64,000 bases of DNA from Croceivirga thetidis. Lineage in GTDB: Bacteria; Bacteroidota; Bacteroidia; Flavobacteriales; Flavobacteriaceae. Location: positions 1,675,146 to 1,739,145 of the forward strand of contig NZ_JAAWWL010000001.1 of NCBI RefSeq assembly GCF_012272815.1, in the 5' to 3' direction. Each line of letters opens with the position of its first letter. The first letter of the stretch is position 1. Under the pieces are notes generated by a model. The model was given only the letters and a program-made list of their open reading frames with translations, had not been told where the DNA came from and ran no database searches. The position numbers and the translations under genes were made by a program. Shown here piece by piece: positions 52,438 through 61,263 of the stretch.

Positions 52438-53868
52438 TTAAAAGAGAAGGGGAATAACAAATTGGAATACCAATATCAACAGGGCCACTGAAATTAGGTT
52501 AAGTACAACTCCTACCCTGGCCATTTGAGGTACTTTAACATAACCACTCGCAAAAACAATGGCATTTGGTGGCGTAGCCATCGGTAACATAAAAGCACAA
52601 CTGCTGGCCATGGTAACTGGAATGAGCAAATAAAGTATCGGGATTTCTAAACCAATGGCAATACCTGCAACCACTGGGGCCAATACGGCAACTAAGGCCA
52701 CATTGCTCATCAATTCCGTCATAAAGAGCATTAAAAGAATAAGAAGCGAGGCTGTCAATAGAATACTAATATCACTTTGGGCAATACCATTGGCAACTAA
52801 ATCAACAATACCACTTACTGACATTCCCTTAGCTAAGGCCAACCCACCCCCAAATAGAATGAGAATACCCCATGCCAGTTTTGAGGTGTCTTTCCATTCA
52901 ATGATAAAATCTCCTTTCTTGATGTTGTACGGAATTGCGAAAAGTGAAATTGCTGCAAATATGCTGATCATGGTATCCGACAAACCAAGACCAGGAAACA
53001 ATTTGTTTATCAGCGTTCTAAAAATCCATAGAAATACAGTAACTCCAAAAATGATCAAGACCATTTTTTCCTTGCCAGAGGTCGGTCCTAATTTTTGAAG
53101 TTCTGTTTGAATGACCTCTTTCGATGCATTGAACTGAAGGTTTTTATTGGGGAACATCCATTTGACCAATACTAGGTAGATGATGGTAATGAGTAGGGCA
53201 GAGAAGGGTAGTCCCATAACCATCCATTTTAAAAAGGAAATTTGAATGTTATATTCATTTTCCAGTAGTCCAATCATAACAGAGTTCGGAGGTGTGCCAA
53301 TCACAGTCGCAATACCTCCCGCATTGGCAGAGAATGCAATACCCAGCATAACGCTTAATGCAAAGTTTTGGTCGTCTTTTGTAAACCCATCTGCATCATC
53401 AATCAATAATCCGATGACCGATAGGGCTATTGGTAACATTACCACTGTGCTAGCGGTATTACTGATCCACATGCTCAGGGAAGCTGTTGCAATCATAAAA
53501 CCCAGGACAACTTTGTTTGGGGTGGTTCCTGTTAGACGAATAATGTTTAAAGCAATTCTACGGTGCAAATTGACTTTCTCTAAAGCTAAAGCCATTACGA
53601 AGCCTCCAAAAAAGAGAAACACGATCGGGCTGCCATAATTGGCACCAACATCGGCTATGGGCAAGATTTTTAATAGTGGAAAAAGGAGCAACGGCAATAG
53701 GGCCGTAACGGAAATGGAGACCGCCTCTGTAATCCACCAAAAAAGCATCCAAAGGGCAACCGCAATAACGGCATCACCTTTTTCTGATAACAAAACAAAA
53801 GGCAGATTAAGGAATAAAAGAAAAATTGCCGGACCGGTAATCAGTCCAAAGATTTTTGATTTGGTCAT
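52438..53868 (-). CDS. SLC13/DASS-family sodium-coupled carboxylate transporter
   Basis: The 476-residue inner-membrane protein matches divalent-anion/sodium symporters. The first Ser-Asn-Thr motif (WISNTASTVVMLPIALSVI) and the symmetry-related second site (MTELMSNVALVAVLAPVVAG) both lie in hairpin loops, with about eleven helices and a late MLPMATPPNAIVFASGYVKV segment. It imports dicarboxylates, citrate or similar acids with sodium, as expected of a marine bacterium. It lies eight bases after the S9 peptidase gene on the same strand, so peptidase and transporter are co-expressed. Confidence 0.9.
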   Translation of the reverse strand: MTKSKIFGLITGPAIFLLFLNLPFVLLSEKGDAVIAVALWMLFWWITEAVSISVTALLPLLLFPLLKILPIADVGANYGSPIVFLFFGGFVMALALEKVNLHRRIALNIIRLTGTTPNKVVLGFMIATASLSMWISNTASTVVMLPIALSVIGLLIDDADGFTKDDQNFALSVMLGIAFSANAGGIATVIGTPPNSVMIGLLENEYNIQISFLKWMVMGLPFSALLITIIYLVLVKWMFPNKNLQFNASKEVIQTELQKLGPTSGKEKMVLIIFGVTVFLWIFRTLINKLFPGLGLSDTMISIFAAISLFAIPYNIKKGDFIIEWKDTSKLAWGILILFGGGLALAKGMSVSGIVDLVANGIAQSDISILLTASLLILLMLFMTELMSNVALVAVLAPVVAGIAIGLEIPILYLLIPVTMASSCAFMLPMATPPNAIVFASGYVKVPQMARVGVVLNLISVALLILVFQFVIPLLF

Positions 53869-53876
53869 GTGGAAAG

Positions 53877-55907
53877 CTACAATTTTCTATCGAAAAAATC
53901 AGCAGTGGCCTCAAAAGCGCGTAACCAATTGTCATGTAGCAAAAAACCATGAACCTCATCTGGAAATATCAGTTGCTCAAAGTAAACATCCAATTCTCGC
54001 AACTTGTTTGCTTTTACCACTGTTTCGTTGAAGGGAACATTGCGGTCATCATCACCATGAATCAACAAAACGGGAGATTTCCAACCATTCATAAAAAACA
54101 CTGGGGAGGATTCATAGGCTAGTTTAGCGAATTCAGGCATCTCCAATTTATTATAACTGGGTATAAATCCTTTAATAATAGCATTCCAATCGTACACCCC
54201 GTGAATATCAACCCCTGCTTTAAAGATGTCGGAATTACGAGATAGGCCAAGTGCAGTTAAATAACCGCCGTATGAACCTCCATAAAGGCCAATTCTATTT
54301 GAATCAACATTTTGATGATTTTTCAAAAATGTTGCTGCCACAAGAACATCGTTATATTCGCTAGCTCCACCCGCTCCATAATTTAAGGCTTCTCTGAACT
54401 CCATTCCGTATCCAATACCACTTCTATAATTTACACTGAGCACGATATAACCTTTTGAAGCCAAATACTGGTTCATAGCATAAAAATTATGGTAATACCC
54501 CCTGTGATGAAAACCAAGCATCATCTGCCTTCTGGATCCACCATGAAAAAATAGAATAGCCGGTTTCTCTTCATTCGTATTTAAATTCTTGGGAAGGAAC
54601 AACTGCCCATGAATTTTTATACCGTCCTTTGAGGTCATTATCACCTGTTCAGGCTCAATCAAAGAACTATTGGGGTAATCGATTTCAGGTGTAATTGTTC
54701 TTAGATTTCTGCTATCAATTTTTTTTACATCTGCAGGATTGGTTCCTGTAGAACCTAAACAAAAATAATTTCCGTCGCCATCAATTATCGGAGACCATTC
54801 CACCCCATTTCCACTGGTCAATTGGGATAATTGGTCAGAATATTGCCAGATATGTTGCCGGTCGATATCACCTTGATTTGAATTGAAAATCAGCTGCTTT
54901 TTATCAGGATTTTGTGAAACGTACTGTACTTCTAAATTTCCTGGTGTAATCGAAGTAGCTTTTCCACCAACGGCAGGAATGGAATAGAGTTGTGTCCAAC
55001 CTTCTTTTTCCCAAGGGAAAACTATTTCATTATTCGCGGTCCAAAACAATTGATTGGTCGCAGCAATATTTCTAAAGACACTACCATTTCCTTTGTCGGC
55101 TGTAAAAATGGTCTTGGTTTCTGAAGTGGTTAAGTCTGAAACGAGAATGGAAAAAGGCTGTCCTTCCCTTTTGGGTATAAATATGATTGGCTTTTCATAG
55201 GCCTGACGTAAAAAAGCCACTTTTTGGCCATCTGTCGACCACACAGGATTGGAATCAAGATCAATGCTTGGGCTCAACAATTGCAGCGCTTTGGTTTCAA
55301 GATCAAAGACACCGATGTAACTATGGTCGCCCCTGCCATTCACAAAGGCCATTTGGGATTGGTCCGGAGACACTTTAATATTGGAAACAGAACCTCGGAT
55401 GGAAAATAAAGAAGTGTCATTTTCACCTTGCAGGTTCATCATCCATGCCCCTCCCTTTTTAAGGTAAATGATGTTCTTGCCACTTATTTGCGGCGTATGG
55501 CCCATACCCAGTTCTTGTATGGATTTTGACGCAAGTTCAATTCTATGGATTTGCCTTTTAAATCCTTCAGGATTTGAAGTGGGATTGGGGAACTCACCAC
55601 TTCTATTAGGTGCTCCACCCCGAACGTAAACCATTGAAGTTAAATCGTCTGTAAAGTTTAGATTGCTTATTTCTTGCCCATCATCATCTACATAATTTGT
55701 CAGCTGTATGGGTGTATAGTCAGGGGCCAATGCATAATGAATGTTACGCACACCTTCTTTGTTCTCGACCCACGCAATTGCTCCTTGGTTTTTGGAGGCG
55801 GTCAGCTCTGATGGAAAAGAATACGAAATCAAGTCGCGCAGGCTAGCCTCTTGGGAATGTAAGCTGGTTGCAATAAAAAGTAAAAAGAATAGTGCTATTG
55901 GTCTCAT
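53877..55907 (-). CDS. Exported S9 family peptidase (DPP IV/acylaminoacyl-type)
   Basis: The 676-residue exported serine peptidase has a signal peptide (residues 1-18), a beta-propeller domain of PD40-type units (about 30-410) and an alpha/beta hydrolase catalytic domain (about 430-676). Triad residues are Ser545 (GGSYGGY), Asp621 (GDDDRNVPF) and His653 (DEVHGF). Such enzymes remove dipeptides or acylated residues from short peptides entering through the propeller tunnel. It is 30 bases after the M20 gene and eight before the SLC13 gene, suggesting an exported peptide-degradation operon with uptake of a product. Confidence 0.9.
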   Translation of the reverse strand: MRPIALFFLLFIATSLHSQEASLRDLISYSFPSELTASKNQGAIAWVENKEGVRNIHYALAPDYTPIQLTNYVDDDGQEISNLNFTDDLTSMVYVRGGAPNRSGEFPNPTSNPEGFKRQIHRIELASKSIQELGMGHTPQISGKNIIYLKKGGAWMMNLQGENDTSLFSIRGSVSNIKVSPDQSQMAFVNGRGDHSYIGVFDLETKALQLLSPSIDLDSNPVWSTDGQKVAFLRQAYEKPIIFIPKREGQPFSILVSDLTTSETKTIFTADKGNGSVFRNIAATNQLFWTANNEIVFPWEKEGWTQLYSIPAVGGKATSITPGNLEVQYVSQNPDKKQLIFNSNQGDIDRQHIWQYSDQLSQLTSGNGVEWSPIIDGDGNYFCLGSTGTNPADVKKIDSRNLRTITPEIDYPNSSLIEPEQVIMTSKDGIKIHGQLFLPKNLNTNEEKPAILFFHGGSRRQMMLGFHHRGYYHNFYAMNQYLASKGYIVLSVNYRSGIGYGMEFREALNYGAGGASEYNDVLVAATFLKNHQNVDSNRIGLYGGSYGGYLTALGLSRNSDIFKAGVDIHGVYDWNAIIKGFIPSYNKLEMPEFAKLAYESSPVFFMNGWKSPVLLIHGDDDRNVPFNETVVKANKLRELDVYFEQLIFPDEVHGFLLHDNWLRAFEATADFFDRKL

Positions 55908-55937
55908 GCTTAATCGTATTTATGGATTTAAATAGTC

Positions 55938-57452
55938 TTAAAGTTTTTCATTTAAAATCGCCACCATGGTTTTTATACCATCACGATAGTTGCCTAATCG
56001 AATATTTTCATTGGGACTATGTTGATTGTTATCCCTATTGACCGTAGGAACGGTCACTGCAGGAATATCCAATGTAGTTACGAAAGGGGAAATAGGTATG
56101 GAACCGCCACTCATTCGAATCATGATAGGTTCTTCACCGAATGTTTTTTTCAAGGCTCTTCGCAACCAAAGACCAACATCAGAGTCAAAATCCGTTCTAA
56201 ATGATTGATATGATATTTCATGTTGAAAAGTTGCGATTTTGCTATTGGTAAGCCGTTGTCCTTTTCTAGGAACCGAATCCAATACTAAATAGCCTTGGTC
56301 TTGAATATGGTTTTTTACCAAAGAAATTAAGCGTTCAGGGTCGGTTTCTTTGACCAATCTAATATCAATCTCTGCCCTTGCCCAAGCCGGAATGATAGTA
56401 CGTACCTCTTCATCAATCCATGCCGATTGCATACCTCGAATGTTCAATGATGGATATTGAATAGCTTCTTGATAATAGCTTCCCACTTGATCCGTTTCTG
56501 CTATTTGAAGCCTATCCTTAATCTGGGCCTCATTATCAGGAACGGCTTTGAGAATTTTTTCAACTTCAGAAGAAATACTTACCCCATCATAAAAACCAGG
56601 AATCGTAACACGACCTTCATCGTCTTTCATTGAGGCCAAAAGTTTACTCAATCTTAAAGCTGGATTTGGGGCATAGTTGCCAAAATGTCCGCTGTGTTGG
56701 GCGACTAAGGGCCCATATGTTGTTAGTTGTATTGTTGCAATACCACGAGCTCCAAAAGTTAGCGTTGGCCTATTGGTTATATGCCTTGGACCATCGAAAA
56801 TAATGAGCATGTCCGCTTTTAAAAGGTCTTTGTTTTTTTTAACGGCCTCCGGTAAGTTTGGTGAACCCATTTCTTCCTCAAAATCCATGATGATTTTAAG
56901 ATTGTAGTTGGGCTCAATACCTTCTTTTTCGGCAATATCCATTGCAGTCAAAAACATGCCGACGGGGCCTTTGGCGTCACTGGCGGCACGAACGAATATC
57001 CGCCAATCATCTTCATAGTTTTGGATGGATTCCCATGGAATTTCTTCCCAAAGACCATTGTCGCCTTTTCTTTTCAACGCAGGTTTGAATGGGTGTTCTT
57101 GAAACCATCTGGTGGAATCTACTGGTTGCCCATCAAGTTGTAGATAGACCAATACTGTTTTTTTCTTGCCATAATCTCGTTCAGCTAATAATAAAGGGGC
57201 CCTTTTGGTTTCAATGCGGCTTGTTTTGAAACCTCTTTTTGAAAAGGAAGACTCGCACCATTGAACATTTTTCTCTATGTCTTCTAGGTAAAAGGCGTCA
57301 TTGGGAATGCTGTACAATTCCCGCAACATAGGGAATGAAGCCTTCGTATATTGTTCCAAGATTGCTTCTGAGACCGGGAATTTCTGCCCGTAAGCCTCAA
57401 GTGCGAAGGTCAAAATAAGAAGACATATTATGGGTGCTCTAGAATGAATCAT
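55938..57452 (-). CDS. Exported M20-family metallopeptidase-like protein, altered first metal ligand
   Basis: The 504-residue protein has a signal peptide (cleavage near residue 22) and the M20 layout: catalytic part, a dimerisation lid (about 230-360), and a closing SPFVTTLDIPAVTVPT region with His in NNQHSPNENI. Expected metal ligands are partly visible: Asp159 (SDAKGPVG) and the Glu pair 192-193 (MDFEEEMGSP). The usual first His of the GHxDVVP or HLDGQPVD motif is Gln105 (YLQLDGQPVD), which could lower or change metal binding. It is first of the M20-S9-SLC13 unit. Confidence 0.85.
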   Translation of the reverse strand: MIHSRAPIICLLILTFALEAYGQKFPVSEAILEQYTKASFPMLRELYSIPNDAFYLEDIEKNVQWCESSFSKRGFKTSRIETKRAPLLLAERDYGKKKTVLVYLQLDGQPVDSTRWFQEHPFKPALKRKGDNGLWEEIPWESIQNYEDDWRIFVRAASDAKGPVGMFLTAMDIAEKEGIEPNYNLKIIMDFEEEMGSPNLPEAVKKNKDLLKADMLIIFDGPRHITNRPTLTFGARGIATIQLTTYGPLVAQHSGHFGNYAPNPALRLSKLLASMKDDEGRVTIPGFYDGVSISSEVEKILKAVPDNEAQIKDRLQIAETDQVGSYYQEAIQYPSLNIRGMQSAWIDEEVRTIIPAWARAEIDIRLVKETDPERLISLVKNHIQDQGYLVLDSVPRKGQRLTNSKIATFQHEISYQSFRTDFDSDVGLWLRRALKKTFGEEPIMIRMSGGSIPISPFVTTLDIPAVTVPTVNRDNNQHSPNENIRLGNYRDGIKTMVAILNEKL

Positions 57453-57489
57453 CGTATTGGTATTGCGGATGATTCTAAGCTAGGGGTTT

Positions 57490-57527
57490 TGCTTCTAAAA
57501 TAAAAGTCTTACTAAAGTTTAGAAGCA
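57490..57527. repeat. Inverted repeat between YncE-like and M20 genes
   Basis: TGCTTCTAAA (57490-57499) pairs with TTTAGAAGCA (57518-57527) across 18 bases. It could end the minus-strand YncE-like transcript or sit in the M20 promoter. No T run follows, so a terminator is not certain. Confidence 0.45.
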
Positions 57528-57549
57528 GGTTAAATCTACGCTGTGAATA

Positions 57550-58836
57550 CTATTTCAAGCGTAACTGCCCATTTCGTACCCGTTGGGGGTGATTACCGAC
57601 AGGTATCTCTGCCACTATTTTACCGGAGGCATAGTCAACTACCGAGACTTTGTCCAGACCACTAATCGATACGTAAGCCCTAGTGCCATCTTTGCTTGAG
57701 GTAGCCCAATAGGGTTTCGCCTCTTTTGGGTCATCTGAAAGTTTTATGGTGTGGTATTTAAAGGTTTCTCGGTCAACGATGGCAATATATCCATCCATGG
57801 TACCGGCTACACAAAGTGTTTTATCATCGCCACTGATTGATATACCATGATGTGCCGAATTTAAAAGATGGTCACCTGGTGACATGTCTTTATTGGCTTC
57901 AGGGACGGGCAAATCCAATTTTCTGGTGATTTTATCATTTTCAATATCGTATTCAAAAAGACCATGGAAAAGTGAAATTTGTAGGTATGCAAATTTTTCA
58001 TCTTTGGTAATGGCCATGGGGCGAATGGCGCGCTCCATCCATTCAAAACCAAATTCTTCTAACCGGTCCTTCATATCTACCCTACGAATTATCTCATAGT
58101 TCTCGGCATCAACGATTTGAAACCAACGATCACCTTTTAAAAAATCCAGCATAGGTGATGATATAAACGTTTTTCCAATGCTTGCGTGGTAGATTCGCTT
58201 ACCATCTTCTGAATACGTATTTTCATGGGGTTGATCTCCAGATTCAAAACCACCAACAATCTTGCCTGTGGTAACATCGATGGCATGCACTTTTCTAGCG
58301 GTTGAAGCAGAAACCAAAAAAGTGTTTCCATCTGGTGATATGGCCGAGTGATCCGAACGAAGCCCCTCAATAGGGGTGCGCCAGGCGATTTCACCAGAGT
58401 TAACATCAATGGCCACAACATCAGCAAAACTGGGCCTTGAGGCATAGATAAATCTACCATCATTAGAGGTGAACATATCATCAACCAATTGATCGTTGCC
58501 CTCGCCGATGTACTCCCGTATAAAACCAGAGGCAAGCCTTCTCTTCAAACCTGAATAGATTTCTTCAAACCGTTCCTCCCGGTCAGGCATCGCACTTATC
58601 TTCTTTATAATTTCAAAGGTGTTGGGGTCAAAAATCGTAAGAACTCCATCCCAGTTATTACCCGCAACTACGACATCCCTTAATGGAATGCTATCATGAA
58701 TCGTAGCCGCATTGTTTTCAGGATTAAGAGGGAATGAAGGATATTCACGGTCTGGTCGTTGACCTAAATTATACAGATGGATGCTCAAAAGTACCAGCCC
58801 AATGACCAATACCCCTAGGATTATTTTTTTTCGCAT
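57550..58836 (-). CDS. YncE-like (YVTN) beta-propeller protein, membrane-anchored
   Basis: The 428-residue protein has an N-terminal signal anchor (about residues 5-24) and a seven-bladed-type propeller of YVTN/YncE repeats: VVAGNNWDGVLTIFDPNTF, YASRPSFADVVAIDVNSGE, FLVSASTARKVHAIDVTTGK, and a last blade with YVSISGLDKVSVVDYASGK. Similar proteins are DNA- or substrate-binding periplasmic propellers or quinoprotein relatives. No PQQ ligand set is evident. It lies 36 bases downstream of lysS and 97 upstream of the M20 gene, on the same strand. Its function is unassigned. Confidence 0.82.
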   Translation of the reverse strand: MRKKIILGVLVIGLVLLSIHLYNLGQRPDREYPSFPLNPENNAATIHDSIPLRDVVVAGNNWDGVLTIFDPNTFEIIKKISAMPDREERFEEIYSGLKRRLASGFIREYIGEGNDQLVDDMFTSNDGRFIYASRPSFADVVAIDVNSGEIAWRTPIEGLRSDHSAISPDGNTFLVSASTARKVHAIDVTTGKIVGGFESGDQPHENTYSEDGKRIYHASIGKTFISSPMLDFLKGDRWFQIVDAENYEIIRRVDMKDRLEEFGFEWMERAIRPMAITKDEKFAYLQISLFHGLFEYDIENDKITRKLDLPVPEANKDMSPGDHLLNSAHHGISISGDDKTLCVAGTMDGYIAIVDRETFKYHTIKLSDDPKEAKPYWATSSKDGTRAYVSISGLDKVSVVDYASGKIVAEIPVGNHPQRVRNGQLRLK

Positions 58837-58872
58837 TTGTTTAAGTAGCTATTGAGTTGTCCTAAATATAGG

Positions 58873-60561
58873 TCAAATCAACGCTACGAACAATCCTTCA
58901 TCTGTTTTGTTCACTGCTGTTATTTTGTTCTTGTTCAGCGATTTGATTGTTTTGTCCCATTTTTTATTGGACAGACCGCTTTGTGCTTTCAATTCATTCA
59001 AAGGCATTTTGGTTTCCTTTTTAAGGAGTTCCAAAACCAATTTTTCCTCTTCGGTCAATTCCACCTGCTTTTTCTCAGGACGCATTTGTGGGAAGAACAA
59101 CACCTCTTGTATACTCGAATTGTTGGTCATGAGCATAACCAAACGGTCTATACCTATGCCTATACCTGATGTAGGAGGCATACCGTATTCCAAGGCTCGT
59201 AAAAAGTCTTGGTCGATAAACATGGCCTCATCATCCCCCTTTTCAGAAAGTTTGAGTTGCTCTTCGAAACGTTCACGCTGGTCAATTGGGTCATTAAGCT
59301 CTGAATAGGCATTTGCGAGTTCCTTACCATTGACCATTAATTCAAAACGTTCAGTAAGGCCTGGTTTGCTTCGGTGTGCTTTGGTCAAAGGGCTCATCTC
59401 TTTTGGATAATCGGTAATGAAAGTTGGCTGCACATAGAAATGTTCACATTTTTCTCCGAAAATTTCATCAATCAATTTTCCAACACCCATGGTCTCATCA
59501 ACTTCAAGACCCAAACCTTTGGCAGTCTCTCGAAGTTCGTCTTCACCCATACCCGTTACATCAATACCGGTATGTGTTTTGATGGCTTCCAAAATGGGCA
59601 CACGCGGATATGGCGCCTTAAATTCAATCTCGTTTTCCCCAACAGTGATTTTGGTTCCTCCTGTGGCATCATTGGCTACTTTTTCAAGCAATTGCTCTGT
59701 GGTGTCCATCATCCAATTGTAGTCTTTGTATGAAACGTAAAGCTCCATTACCGTAAACTCTGGATTATGGGTACGGTCCATGCCCTCATTTCTAAAGTCT
59801 TTTGAGAATTCGTATACCCCGTCAAATCCACCAACAATCAATCTTTTTAAGTACAACTCGTTCGCAATTCGCAAATACAAAGGAATATTTAACGCATTGT
59901 GATGTGTCAAAAAGGGGCGTGCGGCAGCACCACCAGGAATGGGTTGTAGAATAGGTGTTTCAACCTCTAAATAGCCCTTTGCATTATAAAACTCACGGAT
60001 GCTATTGGTGATTTTTGTACGCTTGATAAAGGTCTCCTTTACCTTCGGATTCACAACCAAATCCACATAACGCTGACGGTATCTTAATTCAGGGTCATTG
60101 AACTCATCGTAGGTGTTTCCGTCTGCATCAACCTTAGGTAAGGGCAATGGTTTAAGGGATTTACTCAATAAGGTGAAGTTTTTCACCATTACGGTTTTCT
60201 CACCTACTTGTGTCGTGAACAATTCCCCTTCAACACCAATAAAATCTCCAATGTCCAACAGTTTTTTGTAGACCTCATTGTATTGGGTTTTATCTTCTTC
60301 TGGACAGATTTCGTCACGGTTAAAATAGACTTGAATACGCCCTTGACTGTCTTGTAATTCAGCAAATGAAGCTTTCCCTTGAATACGGCGAGACATTAAT
60401 CGACCAGCAATGACCACCTTTTTTCCCTCTTCGTAGGACTCCTTGATGCTTTTTGAAGTATTGTCAACTGGATATAAGGCTGCAGGATAGGGGTCAATAC
60501 CCATCTCGCGTAGTTTTGTCAATTTATCCCTTCGTACTATTTCTTGCTCGGAAAGCTGCAT
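58873..60561 (-). CDS. lysS: Lysyl-tRNA synthetase, class II
   Basis: The 562-residue enzyme charges tRNA(Lys). It has the OB-fold anticodon domain (about 55-165), class II motif 1-3 regions ([20 protein letters not shown] is motif 2; [13 protein letters not shown] is motif 3), and [12 protein letters not shown] in the active site. A C-terminal extension of about 60 residues (503-562, starting at [15 protein letters not shown]) looks like a winged helix and is absent from E. coli LysS. Its -7 element lies in the arm of a terminator that belongs to the thioredoxin-like gene upstream. The ATG at 60561 follows only about 14 bases of predicted leader. Confidence 0.95.
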   Translation of the reverse strand: MQLSEQEIVRRDKLTKLREMGIDPYPAALYPVDNTSKSIKESYEEGKKVVIAGRLMSRRIQGKASFAELQDSQGRIQVYFNRDEICPEEDKTQYNEVYKKLLDIGDFIGVEGELFTTQVGEKTVMVKNFTLLSKSLKPLPLPKVDADGNTYDEFNDPELRYRQRYVDLVVNPKVKETFIKRTKITNSIREFYNAKGYLEVETPILQPIPGGAAARPFLTHHNALNIPLYLRIANELYLKRLIVGGFDGVYEFSKDFRNEGMDRTHNPEFTVMELYVSYKDYNWMMDTTEQLLEKVANDATGGTKITVGENEIEFKAPYPRVPILEAIKTHTGIDVTGMGEDELRETAKGLGLEVDETMGVGKLIDEIFGEKCEHFYVQPTFITDYPKEMSPLTKAHRSKPGLTERFELMVNGKELANAYSELNDPIDQRERFEEQLKLSEKGDDEAMFIDQDFLRALEYGMPPTSGIGIGIDRLVMLMTNNSSIQEVLFFPQMRPEKKQVELTEEEKLVLELLKKETKMPLNELKAQSGLSNKKWDKTIKSLNKNKITAVNKTDEGLFVALI

Positions 60562-60571
60562 TGGTATAAAA

Positions 60572-60607
60572 AATTAAAGCGCAAAATTACACTTTTGCGC
60601 TTTAATT
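60572..60607 (-). terminator. Terminator of the thioredoxin-like gene, overlapping the lysS promoter
   Basis: AATTAAAGCGCAAAA (60572-60586) and TTTTGCGCTTTAATT (60593-60607) form a perfect 15-bp stem with a 6-base loop, followed on the minus strand by a T run. It ends ten bases before the lysS start codon, so read-through would be needed for lysS expression from upstream. Confidence 0.88.
60582..60589 (-). promoter_or_regulatory. -7 element of lysS inside the upstream terminator
   Basis: TAATTTTG (minus strand) matches TAnnTTTG exactly. It lies in the loop and second arm of the hairpin at 60572-60607. A TTTC near 60611-60608 is a one-mismatch -33. The expected start near 60575 leaves a 14-base leader. 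Confidence 0.5.
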
Positions 60608-60627
60608 GAAACTACCTAATTAAGGGA

Positions 60628-61176
60628 CTATTTTGTCTTTTGGGCGTAGTTTGGTGTGTATTGCTGTCCGCCAATGATTGCCACGAAATCTTGTTCTAAA
60701 TTATTACGAGGGCTTTCTACCAATCGATTGACTTCCTTGCCATCTTTCAGAAATAGTAAAGTTGGAACGCGCTTGATATTAAGCCCCCATTCTTCGCCAC
60801 CTGGACTCTTTTTGTAGAATTCTTTACGGCGGTCAACCGCTACTATCTTGAGTTGTTCCATGGGAAAATCGGCTTCTGCTAAAATCCTAACAATTCGTGG
60901 TACTTCGCGCTTGCTATCACCGCACCAAGTCCCCATAAACAACAATAAATTGTATTCTTTGAGTTTAGTCGAAAAGGATTGAATGGAATTGACGTCAACT
61001 TGGTAATTGGTAAAATTCTGGTCAAACCAACTTTGATATGGGGCTTTTTTTAGGTCATCAATACTGATTTGCCCAATCAAAAATTTCCGACCATTGTCCA
61101 AAGTGATTTCATCTTTGATTTGTGATTGAAGCAGTATTCCTGAAAAAAGGGCGATTGATAATAGTATATTCTTCAT
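60628..61176 (-). CDS. Exported thioredoxin-fold protein with single-cysteine WCGDS site
   Basis: The 182-residue protein has a signal peptide (cleavage near residue 18) and a thioredoxin fold with the site WCGDS (Trp84-Ser88). Only the first active-site Cys is kept, and the second is Ser88. The cis-Pro loop RVPTLLFLKDGKEV is intact. Single-Cys versions usually work by glutathionylation, mixed-disulfide trapping or non-redox binding rather than disulfide exchange. It ends in a strong terminator and is 87 bases downstream of the membrane LuxR gene on the same strand. Confidence 0.85.
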   Translation of the reverse strand: MKNILLSIALFSGILLQSQIKDEITLDNGRKFLIGQISIDDLKKAPYQSWFDQNFTNYQVDVNSIQSFSTKLKEYNLLLFMGTWCGDSKREVPRIVRILAEADFPMEQLKIVAVDRRKEFYKKSPGGEEWGLNIKRVPTLLFLKDGKEVNRLVESPRNNLEQDFVAIIGGQQYTPNYAQKTK

Positions 61177-61240
61177 GATTTTATTTTTTCCCGAAAATCA
61201 TGAGAATCGGTCTTTGGCCCTATAAATCAAGGTTTGAAAT

Positions 61241-61254
61241 GGGGTCTAGACCCC
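61241..61254. promoter_or_regulatory. 14-base palindrome upstream of the thioredoxin-like gene
   Basis: GGGGTCTAGACCCC is a perfect palindrome lying between the LuxR-type gene (stop at 61264) and the thioredoxin-like gene (start 61176). No T run follows on either strand, so it is more likely an operator than a terminator. The LuxR-type protein encoded just upstream is a candidate binder. Confidence 0.45.
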
Positions 61255-61263
61255 GGGTGGATT

